A stretch of 64,000 bases of DNA, from positions 1 to 64,000 of the forward strand of contig JBAMDO010000129.1 in the NCBI GenBank assembly GCA_037074765.1. The letters run 5' to 3'. This stretch comes from Mansonella perstans (Eukaryota > Nematoda > Chromadorea > Rhabditida > Onchocercidae). The notes under the pieces are model-generated. The model saw only the letters and a program-made list of their open reading frames with translations, was not told where the DNA came from and ran no database searches. How positions within the stretch are numbered: position 1 is the first letter of the stretch; each line of letters starts with the position of its first letter. The position numbers and the translations under genes are program-made. Positions 35,025 to 46,448 of the stretch are shown here, one piece after another.

Positions 35025-35942
35025 CTGATAACCTGGAAAATAAGCATTATCGTTTTGATAGCCCTAAATCAATTTATTCATAAAGTATGATTTCTTTTTC
35101 ACAATACCTATAATTGTTTGCCTGGTGGGCCACAGAATTAACATTGGTAGATATGTATGGTAAAAATCAAGGATATGGGAATAAACACCGCAATGGCTAA
35201 AATCCAACAAGATAAAAAATTACAAAGAAAAGTTTTTATTTTGCAAAGAAGTAAATATCGGCAATAAAAAAATATATATAGAACGACACAGGAAAGGGAG
35301 AGAGAGAGAGAGGGAAAGAGATAGAGAGGATGAGAGATAGAGAGATAGAAAATTGCTAAAATGCAAAACATTTGAAAACAGAATGCAAAATTTGCATCAT
35401 TTCCACAATAAATTGATATTTGGAAGTATTTTGTAACAAAACAAAACATCACACACTTCCTGATTCCTGACGACATATCAGATTCATTTTGTCAGTCAAA
35501 TTTCCAAAGTGCTTGGATTTCGATGATCATTTCATCTTTACTTTTCGAAGATGGAAAATAATCCATACGCTTTTTGAATCATTGACTCGCTGTTATTAAT
35601 GAACTAAAAATGTGTCGACCATCGCCTAAATTTCCACTTTCGTATCATATGACATTATGAGACAAATTTTTTGTAATGAATTTTGAAACCAGGAAATTTA
35701 TCAAAATTAAGATAAACAAATGAACTCTTCCATCCTTCACTTTGCATTTAGGTGAACAAAATATAAGCAGTTTCATAAATCTATAAATAGAAATGCCGTA
35801 CAAGAGGGAAAAAACATACTGTCTGGATAGATCAATGAAAAAGCGACGAAGAGAACCAGGATTGTTTATAACAGTGGATAGGTGTGATTTATTAATTGCT
35901 TTTCATATGAAAGGAATCTAGATCTAGAATAATTTTCTTCTT
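35025..35942. other. Intergenic region between SPRYD7 and IDH3 beta
   Basis: 918 bp on the same-strand gene block. It includes a purine tract of AGAGAG and GATAGAGA repeats at about 35289-35350. A predicted spliced-leader acceptor for IDH3 beta is at its left edge (minus-strand TTTTCCAG, AG at 35034-35033). No gene is seen. Confidence 0.55.
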
Positions 35943-37998
35943 TCAAAGAATTGACTGCTCGAACATGATTTCCCCATATCCTTCAGGTACATTATATGTA
36001 AACTGTCGAAATACAACGTCCAAAATTGCATTCTTATCAACATAAACAATAGGATAAACCTGCAATCCATGATGTAACATTTGAATCCTAATATCAGGAA
36101 GTTGGAATTACTGTAATTGTCAAAGTAACAACCTTTATCAGGTAAATTATTTCACTGATAAATGAATCCTAATATCAGGAAGTTGAAATTACTGTAATTT
36201 TCAAAGCACAACATTTCTCAGATAAATTATTCAGAGCAATTAGTTTCCAATAAATCAACTATCATCCATTTCTTCACAGAAGAAATTGCACCCAGTTAAT
36301 TTATACTCTATTTTATATTAATAAAATGCTTACTTGTCCTTTAATGTTGCAGATTGACAATGGCAACAATACACCATTTTTGTAAAACTTCAATTCTACA
36401 TGATCAAATGCAACGCCCTAAAAACTTGTTCTTAAAATCTGTCAAGAAGATAATTAAAAAAAAAATTTAATATTACAAAAATAATCAACAAAAGCAAAAT
36501 GAAATAAAGACATACAATGCAGTCACCCTCATCAACTGATTCAACTAATTTCCCCAAAACTTCACCATTTGCTACCATTTCTCCATCTTGTCTTATAACC
36601 CAACAATTTGCTGTTACTGGTATTGAATTCAAATCAGCAGATCGTGTTGCTAATCCAATACCCCATATTCCTGAAAAAAATTTATCTTTTTCTCTTCGTA
36701 AGGCAAAATTCGTTAAGGACAAAAAATAAACATAGCATTAAAAAATTGATTCTCAATTATAACCAAGGAATATGAAATATGAATACTTTGAGTTTATTTA
36801 AGATCTGAAACTTCGAGTTAAAGTTTGACCTCAAAAAAAAATAAATGATTACGCAAATATGCCTGGAAACATTAAATCCCATTTTTATCAACTTTAAAGA
36901 AAATAAAAACATACTTAAAATAATGATGCTCATTAATAATCGGACTAATAATTATTAATGATGCACCACGTGTTGTTATAATTATTGATCCCGTGTGAAT
37001 GAAATTGAAAATTTAGAAAGAGGAAATAAGTTTAGGCAACAGGAGATCTCCTAGAGCTGGAGTCAATCACGAACTGAGAATGATTGAGCAACTAAGCGCA
37101 GGAGTGATCAGGGAGTTATTTGGCATTTTGTTTAGAATTCAACTAATTTAGCAGTAACTGTGCACTTAAAACAGAACGGAAATATTGATGCATAGTCTAT
37201 GAAATGAATGTACTGCAATAAAACACATACCGGTTTGCTGAACATTGACTTGGAAGTAAGCTTTATTTTGCATAATTGGAGCTGTACACAAAGCTGCTCC
37301 CGAACCGCAAATTCGTTGGCCATTTTTCAGCAGTACTACATCGTCACCTATATTCATTCAGGGTACACGATAAGATGAAAAATTAAATCCTGTGTAATAA
37401 ATTGTCTAGTTCAAACAAAAGCACTGATCAAAAGTAATAAATAGCCTGATTAGAACAAGATCTAGATACTCTAAATAGTCTGGCTCAATTAAATACCGAC
37501 CAAAGATAAGAAATAATTTTGCTAAAATAGTCAGGCTATTTAAAAATAAGTTCCTTGCTTCCTCGAAATAACAAACCTTTATTCTTAACTACACTTCTTT
37601 CACTGCAGTTTTACAAATATTTATTATCAATTGGTAAAATGTCATCATCAGTAATAATGAAATGTCACAATGAGCTATCATCATCTGCTTTTGTACGAGA
37701 AAAGCTATTGCAGTAAAACCATGTTATTTTACTTAACATGTGATTCAAATAGTGAACAATTAATTTTGTTTACTAATTGAATGGAATCAACATTATGAAT
37801 GGAAGATCTGATTAAAATGACAAAAGCTTTCAATTACATAACAAAGTACCGAACATTTGGCTCACCCATGAACACTGTATCTAATCTCACGGAACGTGGC
37901 TCATTTTGAAAACGTTCACTGTTCTGAGTGACCGAAAAGCTTGGCCCTTGTACACATTCCAAGCACATTCGTAATGGTGGAAAACAGCTCTCGAACAT
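35943..37998 (-). CDS. SPRYD7: SPRY domain-containing protein 7 homologue
   Basis: Five exons (37998-37866, 37347-37231, 36670-36516, 36417-36334 and 36059-35943) encode 201 residues, close to the 196 of vertebrate SPRYD7 (CLLD6/C13orf1). Collinear landmarks are SVRLDTVFMGDDVVLLKNG (family VQLDT.HMG.DVVIVKNG), QRICGSGAALCTAPIMQNK, YFQVNVQQTG, IWGIGLATRSADLNSIP, GVAFDHVELKFYKNG, VYPIVYVDKNAILDVVF and the C-terminus GYGEIMFEQSIL (vertebrate GFEKILFEQQIF). The whole protein is essentially one SPRY beta-sandwich, a protein-interaction fold. The molecular role of this family is not established. The N-terminus replaces the vertebrate Cys-rich start with MFESCFPPLRMCLECVQ, also Cys-rich. The possible trans-splice acceptor is TTTTAG, 18 nt before the ATG. 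Intron 4 contains an 81-bp tandem duplication. Confidence 0.95.
36083..36240. repeat. 81-bp tandem duplication in SPRYD7 intron 4
   Basis: The segment beginning GAATCCTAATATCAGGAAGT at 36083 recurs at 36164 with few mismatches through AATTACTGTAATT.TCAAAG.A and TCAG.TAAATTATT. It does not include a splice site. Confidence 0.8.
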
Positions 37999-39179
37999 TA
38001 TCTCTAACTTCTAGTACTAAAATTAATTAATTAGTTAACTGTTTGAGCAAAAATTAATAAAGCAATATGCAAAAAACGAAGGCAATAAACACAGGATTCA
38101 TTCATTATCAATTAATTAAAGTTACCGCAGTTTCATCTAATTAAATGACATTCCAAGCAATTGAAGAATTGAACAAAAATTTGGTTTTTTTTTTGTTTTT
38201 TAATTTGACAATTTAAGAATTTTGTTTCAACTATTAAAAACTGCCACTAAAAAGCGATTAAATATCGCCACCGAATAATCAGGCGTAAAGTGGTTAAGTC
38301 AGCCAAGCATAAAATTATCACGTAACCTAGCGCAAAAAGACGTTGACCTTTTTCAGTTATTCGTTAAGAAAACGAAAAAAAAAATTACATTCACAATTTT
38401 CACAAATAAGTTTGATGAAAAGTTGTCATAAAGAGACTTGCAAACTGCCAAAAAGAAAAGGAATTATTCAGCCTGATCACACCATTACTACTAACTGAAA
38501 GCTAAGCATCTAAATCCAGGCAGTCTACGTTTGGCTGGTTTGGCTCTGCTTGCAAAACAACAACAACACATTGGGAATGTATGAGAGAGATGAAAACATA
38601 GGAAGAATTTGGGAAAATAATAGCATATCGATGTGTGAGAGGAAAAATTTATTTAAATTCAAAGAAATAGTAATGCTATATGAGAGAGTTATAAGAAAAC
38701 AATTTTTTTGTCGTCGTATTTGGTCATCTGTTGTGAATTCCCAGCATGATTAATAACCAATTAGCTCTGATTTGCTGGTCACTTGTTTCTTGGTCATCTG
38801 ATGTGGACTTCTCCAGCATAATAGTCTATGGGGATGCAACGATTATATATTCTTCTAAATAGGTGATTCCGCAATGCCGAATTTCTTCGTAAATATCGCA
38901 CCAAATAAATATTCATTATTGCCAATAATCTCGATAAGAATTTGTACATAATAATAAGTAATAAAGTTTGTACAGTAATAATAATAATAATAAGTAATAA
39001 TATATAAGAATATAATAATATATGAAATTCACTAATAACATTCATTTCAAGTTTATTATTATGTACAAATTTTTTTTTTTTTTCAAAAGCTTATCATATA
39101 ATCCAGCTAATAATTGTGATAATCGTTGTTATCATTGTAGCTGATGATCGCAAACATACTGGTTAAATTTAGCAAACTT

Positions 39180-39240
39180 GAGTTACATTAATTAAATAGT
39201 ACATTAAATTTGAGTTACATTAATTAAATAGTATATTTTG
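39180..39240. repeat. 34-bp tandem pair
   Basis: GAGTTACATTAATTAAATAG plus TA.ATT occurs twice in direct succession (about 39180 and 39212). Confidence 0.75.
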
Positions 39241-39310
39241 CGTTCACTGGTTTCATTTGAACCCTTTTACATTATTTCAACAGTTATTTTTTTTTTTTTT
39301 TTAACACTGA

Positions 39311-39650
39311 TTTCTGATTTAAATTAGGGAGAAAATAACAAATGACCACTGGAAATGACCAAAATTTCCAAATTTTACCAAGTAAAAGCATAATAACCAG
39401 AAGGAATGGTATTGTGGCTACTTTTGATATCAATATTATATTTATTATTCAAGGGCAGAGATATGATAGTGTTGTATGAGAATTTCTGATTTTAATCGGG
39501 GAGAAAATGACCATTGGAAACGACCAAAATTTTCAAATTTTAATAAGTAAAAAAACATAGTGACCAGATGGAATGGTGTTATGGCTACTTTTAATATCAG
39601 TATTATATTGGTTATTCAAGGATAAAGATGTGAGAGTTTCGTGAGAGTAT
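39311..39650. repeat. Tandem duplication, 172-bp unit
   Basis: Copy 1 starts at 39311 and copy 2 at 39483 (TTTCTGATTTxAATxxGGGAG). Shared blocks follow in order: GACCA.TGGAAA.GACCAAAAT, AAGTAAAA, GACCAGA.GGAATGGT, GGCTACTTTT.ATATCA and TTATTCAAGG. Identity is high but not perfect. The unit length resembles a satellite monomer, but only two copies are seen. Confidence 0.85.
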
Positions 39651-39942
39651 GAGATGGATGGTAAAGATATCGAAAATTTTTTCGGATCTGCTTTTCTTTT
39701 TAAACTTTGGTTTGGTAGAGAGTCATTTTTGGATAAACTTCGGTTTGGTACAAAGAGTTGTTTGGATAGAAAATATGGAAAAAAAAAACTGTATTGTAGT
39801 TTTTAAGAAACGGATTTTTAATTGCATATTTGAATAATAGTGTTGACTACACTAAATTTTGTTCTTGCAATTCGATCTGATAAGACACTAATTAATAAGC
39901 TGATAACAAATAATGCAATAGTAAGTAAGCGAGACTTTACTT

Positions 39943-40136
39943 TTCAGTTTTCATTGCCTAAAGCACTATTCCAAAGAGCGGAGTTTCATCGTCGCTACAT
40001 CGGAACTAACATTTGGCATGTCGATGAAATGGCCATACTTCTGAACAAATATACTGGAACAAATATGTTGCTCGAAGTAAACACATGTCGATGGTTAAAG
40101 GAAACGTTTCGGAAAAACCGAAGCGAATTATTTTGA
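39943..40136 (+). other. Possible terminal coding exon, family unknown
   Basis: After TTACTTTTCAG (AG at 39946-39947) a frame stays open to TGA at 40134-40136, with more balanced codon use than its surroundings. It contains RAEFHRRYIGTNIWHVDEM, LLNKYTGTNMLLEVN and WLKETFRKNRSELF. No upstream exon or ATG was found, so this may be a last exon of an unrecognised gene, a relic or chance. Confidence 0.25.
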
Positions 40137-40449
40137 TATTTTTATTGAATAATTTATGTAGCTTGTAATGGGCGGAATGTCTGTATTTTTTTTATAGTTC
40201 AAATCATCATATCTACAGCAATCCATAAAGCGTTTATTGTGTTTCGTAAATCTTTGTTAATCTTTACTATCATGGTCTAATTTATCATGCTTAAAGTAGT
40301 AGACAAAATATTTATTGTAAGAATTAAACTCATGCTTTCAATCTACCAATATGTAATTCTTTCTTTATGTATTTACAAAAGTATTTAAGAACTGTATAAG
40401 ATCTAAATTTTTTGTCGTGTACTTATCAATGTAACTATAACCAGGATTT

Positions 40450-40714
40450 CAGCTCCAATTTCAACGCGCCGCAGTCCGACGCTCCATCATCCCGACGCAG
40501 TCATCTATCGACATATTCAGGCTCCAAGCTCGACGGGTACGACGCTTCACCAGCTCTCGCTTTGAATTCAACGGTCAACGGAGTGAACTCCATTCCAACC
40601 AGTCACCTTTTACAAAATTTCATTGCAATAAAGGTTAATTTTAATTTCGTGAATATTATTTCCACGACAAACGCTGCCAAAGAAAGCACCCTTCCGTGCA
40701 GTAGATTCGAATAG
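40450..40714 (+). other. GC-rich coding-like patch, family unknown
   Basis: After CAGGATTTCAG the plus frame encodes a Ser/Ala/Asn-rich stretch (SNFNAPQSDAPSSRRSH; YDASPALALNSTVNG), with a possible donor AAG|GTTAAT at about 40635 and a stop at 40712. Its GC content is far above the flanks. It could be an exon of an unrecognised regulator or an inserted fragment. Confidence 0.25.
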
Positions 40715-43559
40715 GTGACTCACAAATTTCGGCTTGCAAGTCGATAATATAAAAAAAACAAGAAATAACTAGGGTAAATTAAAAGAAATCATGCAATGAG
40801 TAGTAAACAAATTTCTTTTATAAACATATTTTCTGCATGCATTTTAAATATATGCGGAAAACAATTTTAAAAAAAAGCAGAGGAAATAACAAATACTTCA
40901 ATGCATATGGCAAAGGCATGAAAAACGTATTTACAAGTTAAATATAAAATACTAGGAAAATATACAGAAAGGGTGAAAGCAAGAAAAAAGCATACAGCGA
41001 AGACGATTTATCGGAAGGATCGTATAGCAGGTACAACTAACCAAATAAGGTTAATTTGAAAAAAGACGTGAAAGCAGTAAATTTACAAAAAAAAAAAAGA
41101 AAAAAAACATGCATCAACAACTAAAGCAATATTTCTCTTGTTTGGTGACCAAAATTAAGGAAGGAAAAAAAACAGTGCGATAGGTAAAAATAAACAAAAC
41201 TGCATGCAAAAATAAAAACTCACTAAAGAATCGATCCTTGCAAGCATTTTAAAATATCGCTAAATAAAAAAATCATGTAATCAGTAAAACTACAAAGGAC
41301 ATGATTGAACAAAAAAGAGAAATTGTTGTTACTAAATGATTAAATTAACAAAAAAGCATACAACAAATAAAAGTAGCCAAAAAGTACGCAAAAATAAGTA
41401 ACTTTTTTTACATAAATTACGTTACTTAGTATTGCCAATCGCAAGCACCACTTTCCACTTATAAATCCTTTCGTTTCAAAATTTCGAAAAACAATCCAAA
41501 ACTCCAATTCGAAAAATTGAAAACAAGATAAGAAAAATGTGTAAAATATTTTGAAAAATTAAAATTCTAGAAATTTAAATAACACCGTAAAAAATCAGAT
41601 TTAAGTTTTAAATTTTTATTCAAATAACAAATGCAAATTTTTAAAAAAATCAAAAAATGGTTTTTTTCCAATTTACAGAGTAGAAGTAAAAAATTGAAAA
41701 CATATTTTCAAATTTTAAAAGTTCAAAGGTGGTGCAAAGTTCGAAATTATTCAAAAAATACTTACAATTCGACGAGAATCAAAAGAGCGAAAAAAGTTTA
41801 AGAAGTGTCATAAGATTTCAAAATCTAAGTTACAGTAGAATTTATAAGTAAACAAAAGAAACTTCAAAACATACGAAGGTCTATGTCTATTATACAAAGA
41901 AATAAACAAAAATGGAGAAGTAAAAATAGAACCAATCATCAAATAGTTAAGCAACATAAACTCAATAAAAATAATAACAGATCCTAAAGAAGAAATAATC
42001 TGAATGAAAGATAGAATAACAATCAGGATAATCCAAAGCCTTGTGAAGCATATCTTGCATTCCAGCAAAATGTATAGGAAAAAAGTCGTATTGGTACCAA
42101 CCAAAAAAAAAAACAGCTATCAGCATGATACTATCACAGATAGAAGAAACTCCGTAAATATAAAATATCCACAAAGAAAAACCACAAAAAATAATATCGT
42201 AAACTGTCTCAAAGTACAATGAAAATGAGCCACCACTTAATGAGTATCATGTAATACTACATTTAAACTAGCAGCATTCAAAATTAAACTTAAATCCTCA
42301 AACTTCCAACAGTAAAAGGAAAAATAAAACTAAAAGTTATATATCACAAACGTTGAACCTTTTGATTAGAGCTAAAATAGTATCTGGTCAATTAAACACT
42401 CTAAAAGCTCTAGAAATAGCGATAATCATAAAGCAGTACTAAAACAAGAACGGAAATCAATACCTGTGCCAACAGTATGCATGTGACGTTCTCAAACAGA
42501 AGTTTCTAAAACAATTCAATCAGTAAATTATCTCAAAAATTAAGGAGATCAAGAGTTCATCCAACGAAATTCATTCTAGGATCCAAAAGTAGCTATGAAA
42601 TTTTCAAGAATCCAAAAATCCTTCCTTCCAAAATTTCAGAAATTAATATGCTTTTTCGCACTAGCTTGATTCAAGACAAAAAAAAATTTTATAATATAAT
42701 TATATGTTTACCTTCGTTTATCCTAACTATAATCCCAATAGAATAGTTACGAATTTATTCTGAAATTAAAACAATACTTAAATGCAGAAAAAATTTTTCA
42801 AAAATTACTCAATTCAATTTAAAAACGACTATTACCGAAAAATGACCAGGCAAAACCATTGCCTACTTGTTTATTACCCAAAATTAAATTATCATAAACC
42901 AACTCTCTAAAAAACTAAAAAACCTATTGCAAGCCAAATATGTGCAAACCGTGCACAGCGAATTTATGCAAAAACTAAACAAAGTTGGACAACATTAAAG
43001 TCGGAACAGAAACAGTTTCAATGAAAATGTTTTAAAAATAATGGAAGAAAATAAACAATAAGCAATACTTGTTAATAGTTTTAAAGAACAAAGAACTATA
43101 ATCCATTAGTATAACTAGAAACCAATAGAAACATTTAAATTAACTTAAACACAAAATAAGTAAATTAGAACAATAAACATTTAATAAAAGTTCTTTGCCC
43201 ACAGCATGGCTAATTAAAGTAACGGAACAAATAAAACAAACAATTGAATTCAAAGTAGTCTCATCTTAACAAGTTAATAATCAAATTTCTGACAGTCAAA
43301 AAAATTTCCTTTCATATGTTTTTCAGTTTTCACAATATCTCTGCAAACGATGCATGAAATTAAGCATAAAATAATTGAAATCCCAAAACTATTTCATTTT
43401 CTTCATCCAAATTTTGAATTAAGTTGTTTACAACATTTAAAGCTATTTCAAATAAAAAAAAAACTTTTCGAATTTTTGGGCATTTTTAGTTTGTTTATTT
43501 CTTCATTTTTTTTTATTTTCATTTTCTTGTTTTTTTTTTTCTTTTTAAAATTTTGCAAA

Positions 43560-44990
43560 TCCGCTCACTCATATTCATTGTACAGAGAATGGAGAACTGG
43601 AATGAGCAATAGCCTGGGTAGAAAGGCCGCGTGGGAATACCAATTGATGCTATTGGTTTGAAAAGCAGTTCACTTACTGAGAAAACAATATAATCAGCTT
43701 CACTTTTTTCATGATCAATATATATTTCTTGAATATTTTTCCTATAATCATTCAAACTTTATGAATTTGCCCAAATATTTTTCACCTGGAATAAAGAGAT
43801 AATTGAACACTCTCTTCTCTTCCCAGGAGATCGAGTTGCGGCGCTTTATCTATCTCTCGTTAAATACGGATGTACAAGCCCTCGGACACCAATCGAGGGC
43901 ATGAAGTCCTAGTGTCGCAATGTCTTATTCAGCTGCAAATCCAGGTAACAGTAGGAAGTTGCGCCTATACCAAGCGTGCATAATTAGAACATCCATAATT
44001 AATAGCCTTTGTATAAGTTACAATATCATTCTAACCGTACTTACCATCATGTTTGTGCATCATCGAGGCGTGAATGTGCCAACTTTTTAACGTTTCAAAA
44101 TGCTTATTGAAGCAATCGATATGAAAAATTTCTCGACCATTTTAGTTTATTATAAAAGAAGAATTTTCATGGTTTCATTGATAAATATTTTCATCGATGT
44201 GATCAAAGTGCATATGATCATTTCAAATGTTTGTAAAATTATGACTTACTTATTTTGTTATTTTTTTTTCTGTCTCATCGTGTATGGCTCTGTCTGCGGC
44301 ACTTGCGATTCCCTTCGGAATCGCTCCGGAAGATTCCTTAAATTTGCTGCTTCCGGTATTGCCGCAGCCAGGTTGTCTGATGGTAGGATGAACCGGAATG
44401 AAAATAGTTCTCGTCCGTCTGAAGTAGGCTTAAACTGCAGGTAAATTATTTAATCACTTCAAGAAACTGATAAAGTTAATGTCTATTATTACTTTGCTAA
44501 AGATTAAAGCTTACTGGACGAGTCTGCGAACCGTCATTTCCGTTTCGCTAATGTCGTTCGCTTCCATTGGTATTGCCGGTGCCCCACATTGCTCTTCCTC
44601 ATTTGGCAAAGGATCTCTGTCCAGGCTAACCAGTTCTTGGTCTCCTCATCACTTTCGAGCGGAGGAGCGGATTCTGCCTCTCCTTCGTTAAGTTCCGGTT
44701 CCTGAGGTACCGGTTCCTCTCCCGTTTCTAGGTCACATCGTCTTTTAATCGCCTCCAGTTTCCTCTGAACCGCTGTCATTAAAGCCAATTGTGCAGCCGA
44801 GACTGAAAAGGTTGCATTTCGTCTTAAATTTTAGGCGTTTACTACAACTCTTAATTTTACCAATTTCTGAGAAAAGAAAAATAAAGAAGAAAATACGATG
44901 AAATAATCATTACCTCAATCTCTTCGCGCATGAAGTTCACGAATGCGCAAAGCAATCCAGTTCTCTTCTTAAATAATGAATCGCATCAAA
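43560..44990. other. GC-rich island with broken coding-like frames
   Basis: Minus strand 44797-44520 begins after TTTTCAG and reads SAAQLALMTAVQRKLEAIKR and then a very acidic stretch to ESDEE. Near 44640 the coding-like frame shifts to DPLPNEEEQCGAPAIPMEAN, ending ...VRRLV before a GTAAGC donor. Further minus-strand GC-rich patches follow at 44441-44280 (after CTGCAG) and 43680-43560 (KPIASIGIPTRPFYPGY), and upstream at about 44975-44917 (ENWIALRIRELHA, then a stop). The plus strand at 43800-43915 also reads as a protein-like frame (FPGDRVAALYLSLVKYG). I recognise no family. A decayed gene or transposon, or a real gene with a sequencing frameshift, are the main options. Confidence 0.35.
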
Positions 44991-45409
44991 AATTGTGTAT
45001 TCCTCGGAATTCGATATTGTATAAAATTAACAAATTCACCAAATTTAAATCAAGTGCAAAAATGCTTGATTTTAAGTGATAGTGAAATAATGCGAAGTTT
45101 TACTTCGAACCCCATAAAATTAGCCATAATACTGCTTATTAAATATGTCAAGCATCAAACAATGGATTTTTTTTTCAATTCTCATTCGCTTTCTAAATTC
45201 AGCAATCTAACAAACTTATTTAATGCAAAAAAAAGACGAAGAATAAAAAACATCGTCTTTCTAATGATATACCAGAAAACCACGTAACGCATGAGAAGAT
45301 ATTAAATATTTCACTTAATATACTTCACAGAGACTGCATGATCTTTACAATGAATATTATTTACTCTCTATTCTAATCTTTTATATATTCCAACTTGGTT
45401 TTTTTCATA

Positions 45410-45625
45410 TTATGCATTTCATTACAAACCTTTTGTTCACAAAAAAATCAATGTCTTTTCGTTCTGAAAAAAATCTTTAATTATTAATATATGCTAGGAT
45501 AATTTTTTGCTTAAAAAAGGGTTTTCATCTCTATGCATTTCATCACAAAACTTTATGCACAAAAAAATCAGAAAAAAAGCTTTTAATTATTAATATATGC
45601 TTGGGTAATTTTTCAATCTTTATCT
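45410..45625. repeat. Tandem duplication, about 122-bp offset
   Basis: TATGCATTTCAT.ACAAA and ACAAAAAAATCA, then TTAATTATTAATATATGCT, occur at about 45412-45495 and again at about 45537-45601, with indels. Confidence 0.65.
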
Positions 45626-45742
45626 TCAACAATACAAATGTTCGTTTAAAACTCATTATCCTGGCATATAAGTAGCTAATATAATGGCGTCAATCAAAAG
45701 ATTGCAAAGGATTTATTTGCCATAAGAGAAAAAAGAGCTTTA

Positions 45743-45880
45743 CATTGCACTAATTATTTCAAGATTGAAGAATTTACTGTGATTGAGAGCCTGAGACATT
45801 TAAGAGCCTATTGCACCAATTATTTCGAGATTGAAGAATTTGCCGCGATCGAAAGTTTTAAGAGCCTGAGACATTACCGA
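45743..45880. repeat. Tandem duplication, 65-bp offset
   Basis: ATTGCAC.AATTATTTC.AGAT and TGAAGAATTT, ending GAGCCTGAGACATT, occurs twice. Confidence 0.75.
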
Positions 45881-46372
45881 TTCCTCCACACAAATCAATA
45901 CATCGAAAATTTTGAATTTATTAGAATCACTTTTTGACGCGTCTTCGAGTTTTATATATGTTCAAATTTTATTTTAATTTTATTATCCTGTCTTTATCTT
46001 AACAAATTATTTTCTTAATGATTATACTAAATCCTGTTATAAGTTATGATACTGTCATTTCTTTTGCTTATTGACGTTTATTTCAACAAATCATATAGTT
46101 CTGTTGAACATATTTTTTGGTTTAGCTCATTTGAGGGAATTTTGTAAAATATTTGTCGTTAAGATGAGGAGTATTTCATAAATTGTTCTAAGCTTACAGG
46201 TAGGAATGTTTCATAATTTTTGCAATTCGTTTTTGTTAAACGTTTAAAACATATTGAAATCTTCTGTTAAAGTTTTAATCATTCACATTAACATGCAAGA
46301 TATCAATCAATATGTGTTTATAATACTGATTTGTAACTTTAGATGTTTGTTTAAGTTGTTTAAGTTAAAAAT

Positions 46373-46448
46373 CATACGGTACAGATAAGCCAAATCGAGA
46401 TATGGTGCAGATAAGCCAAATCAAGATACGGTACAGATTAGCTAAATT
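46373..46448. repeat. 29-bp unit, three tandem copies
   Basis: Units read AC.GTACAGATAAGCCAAAT with variants at about 46377, 46406 and 46435. Confidence 0.75.

Noticed and set aside
43350..43661. 103-codon plus-strand ORF
   Set aside because: It is mostly Phe/Leu from T-rich runs; the coding-like signal at its end is on the other strand.
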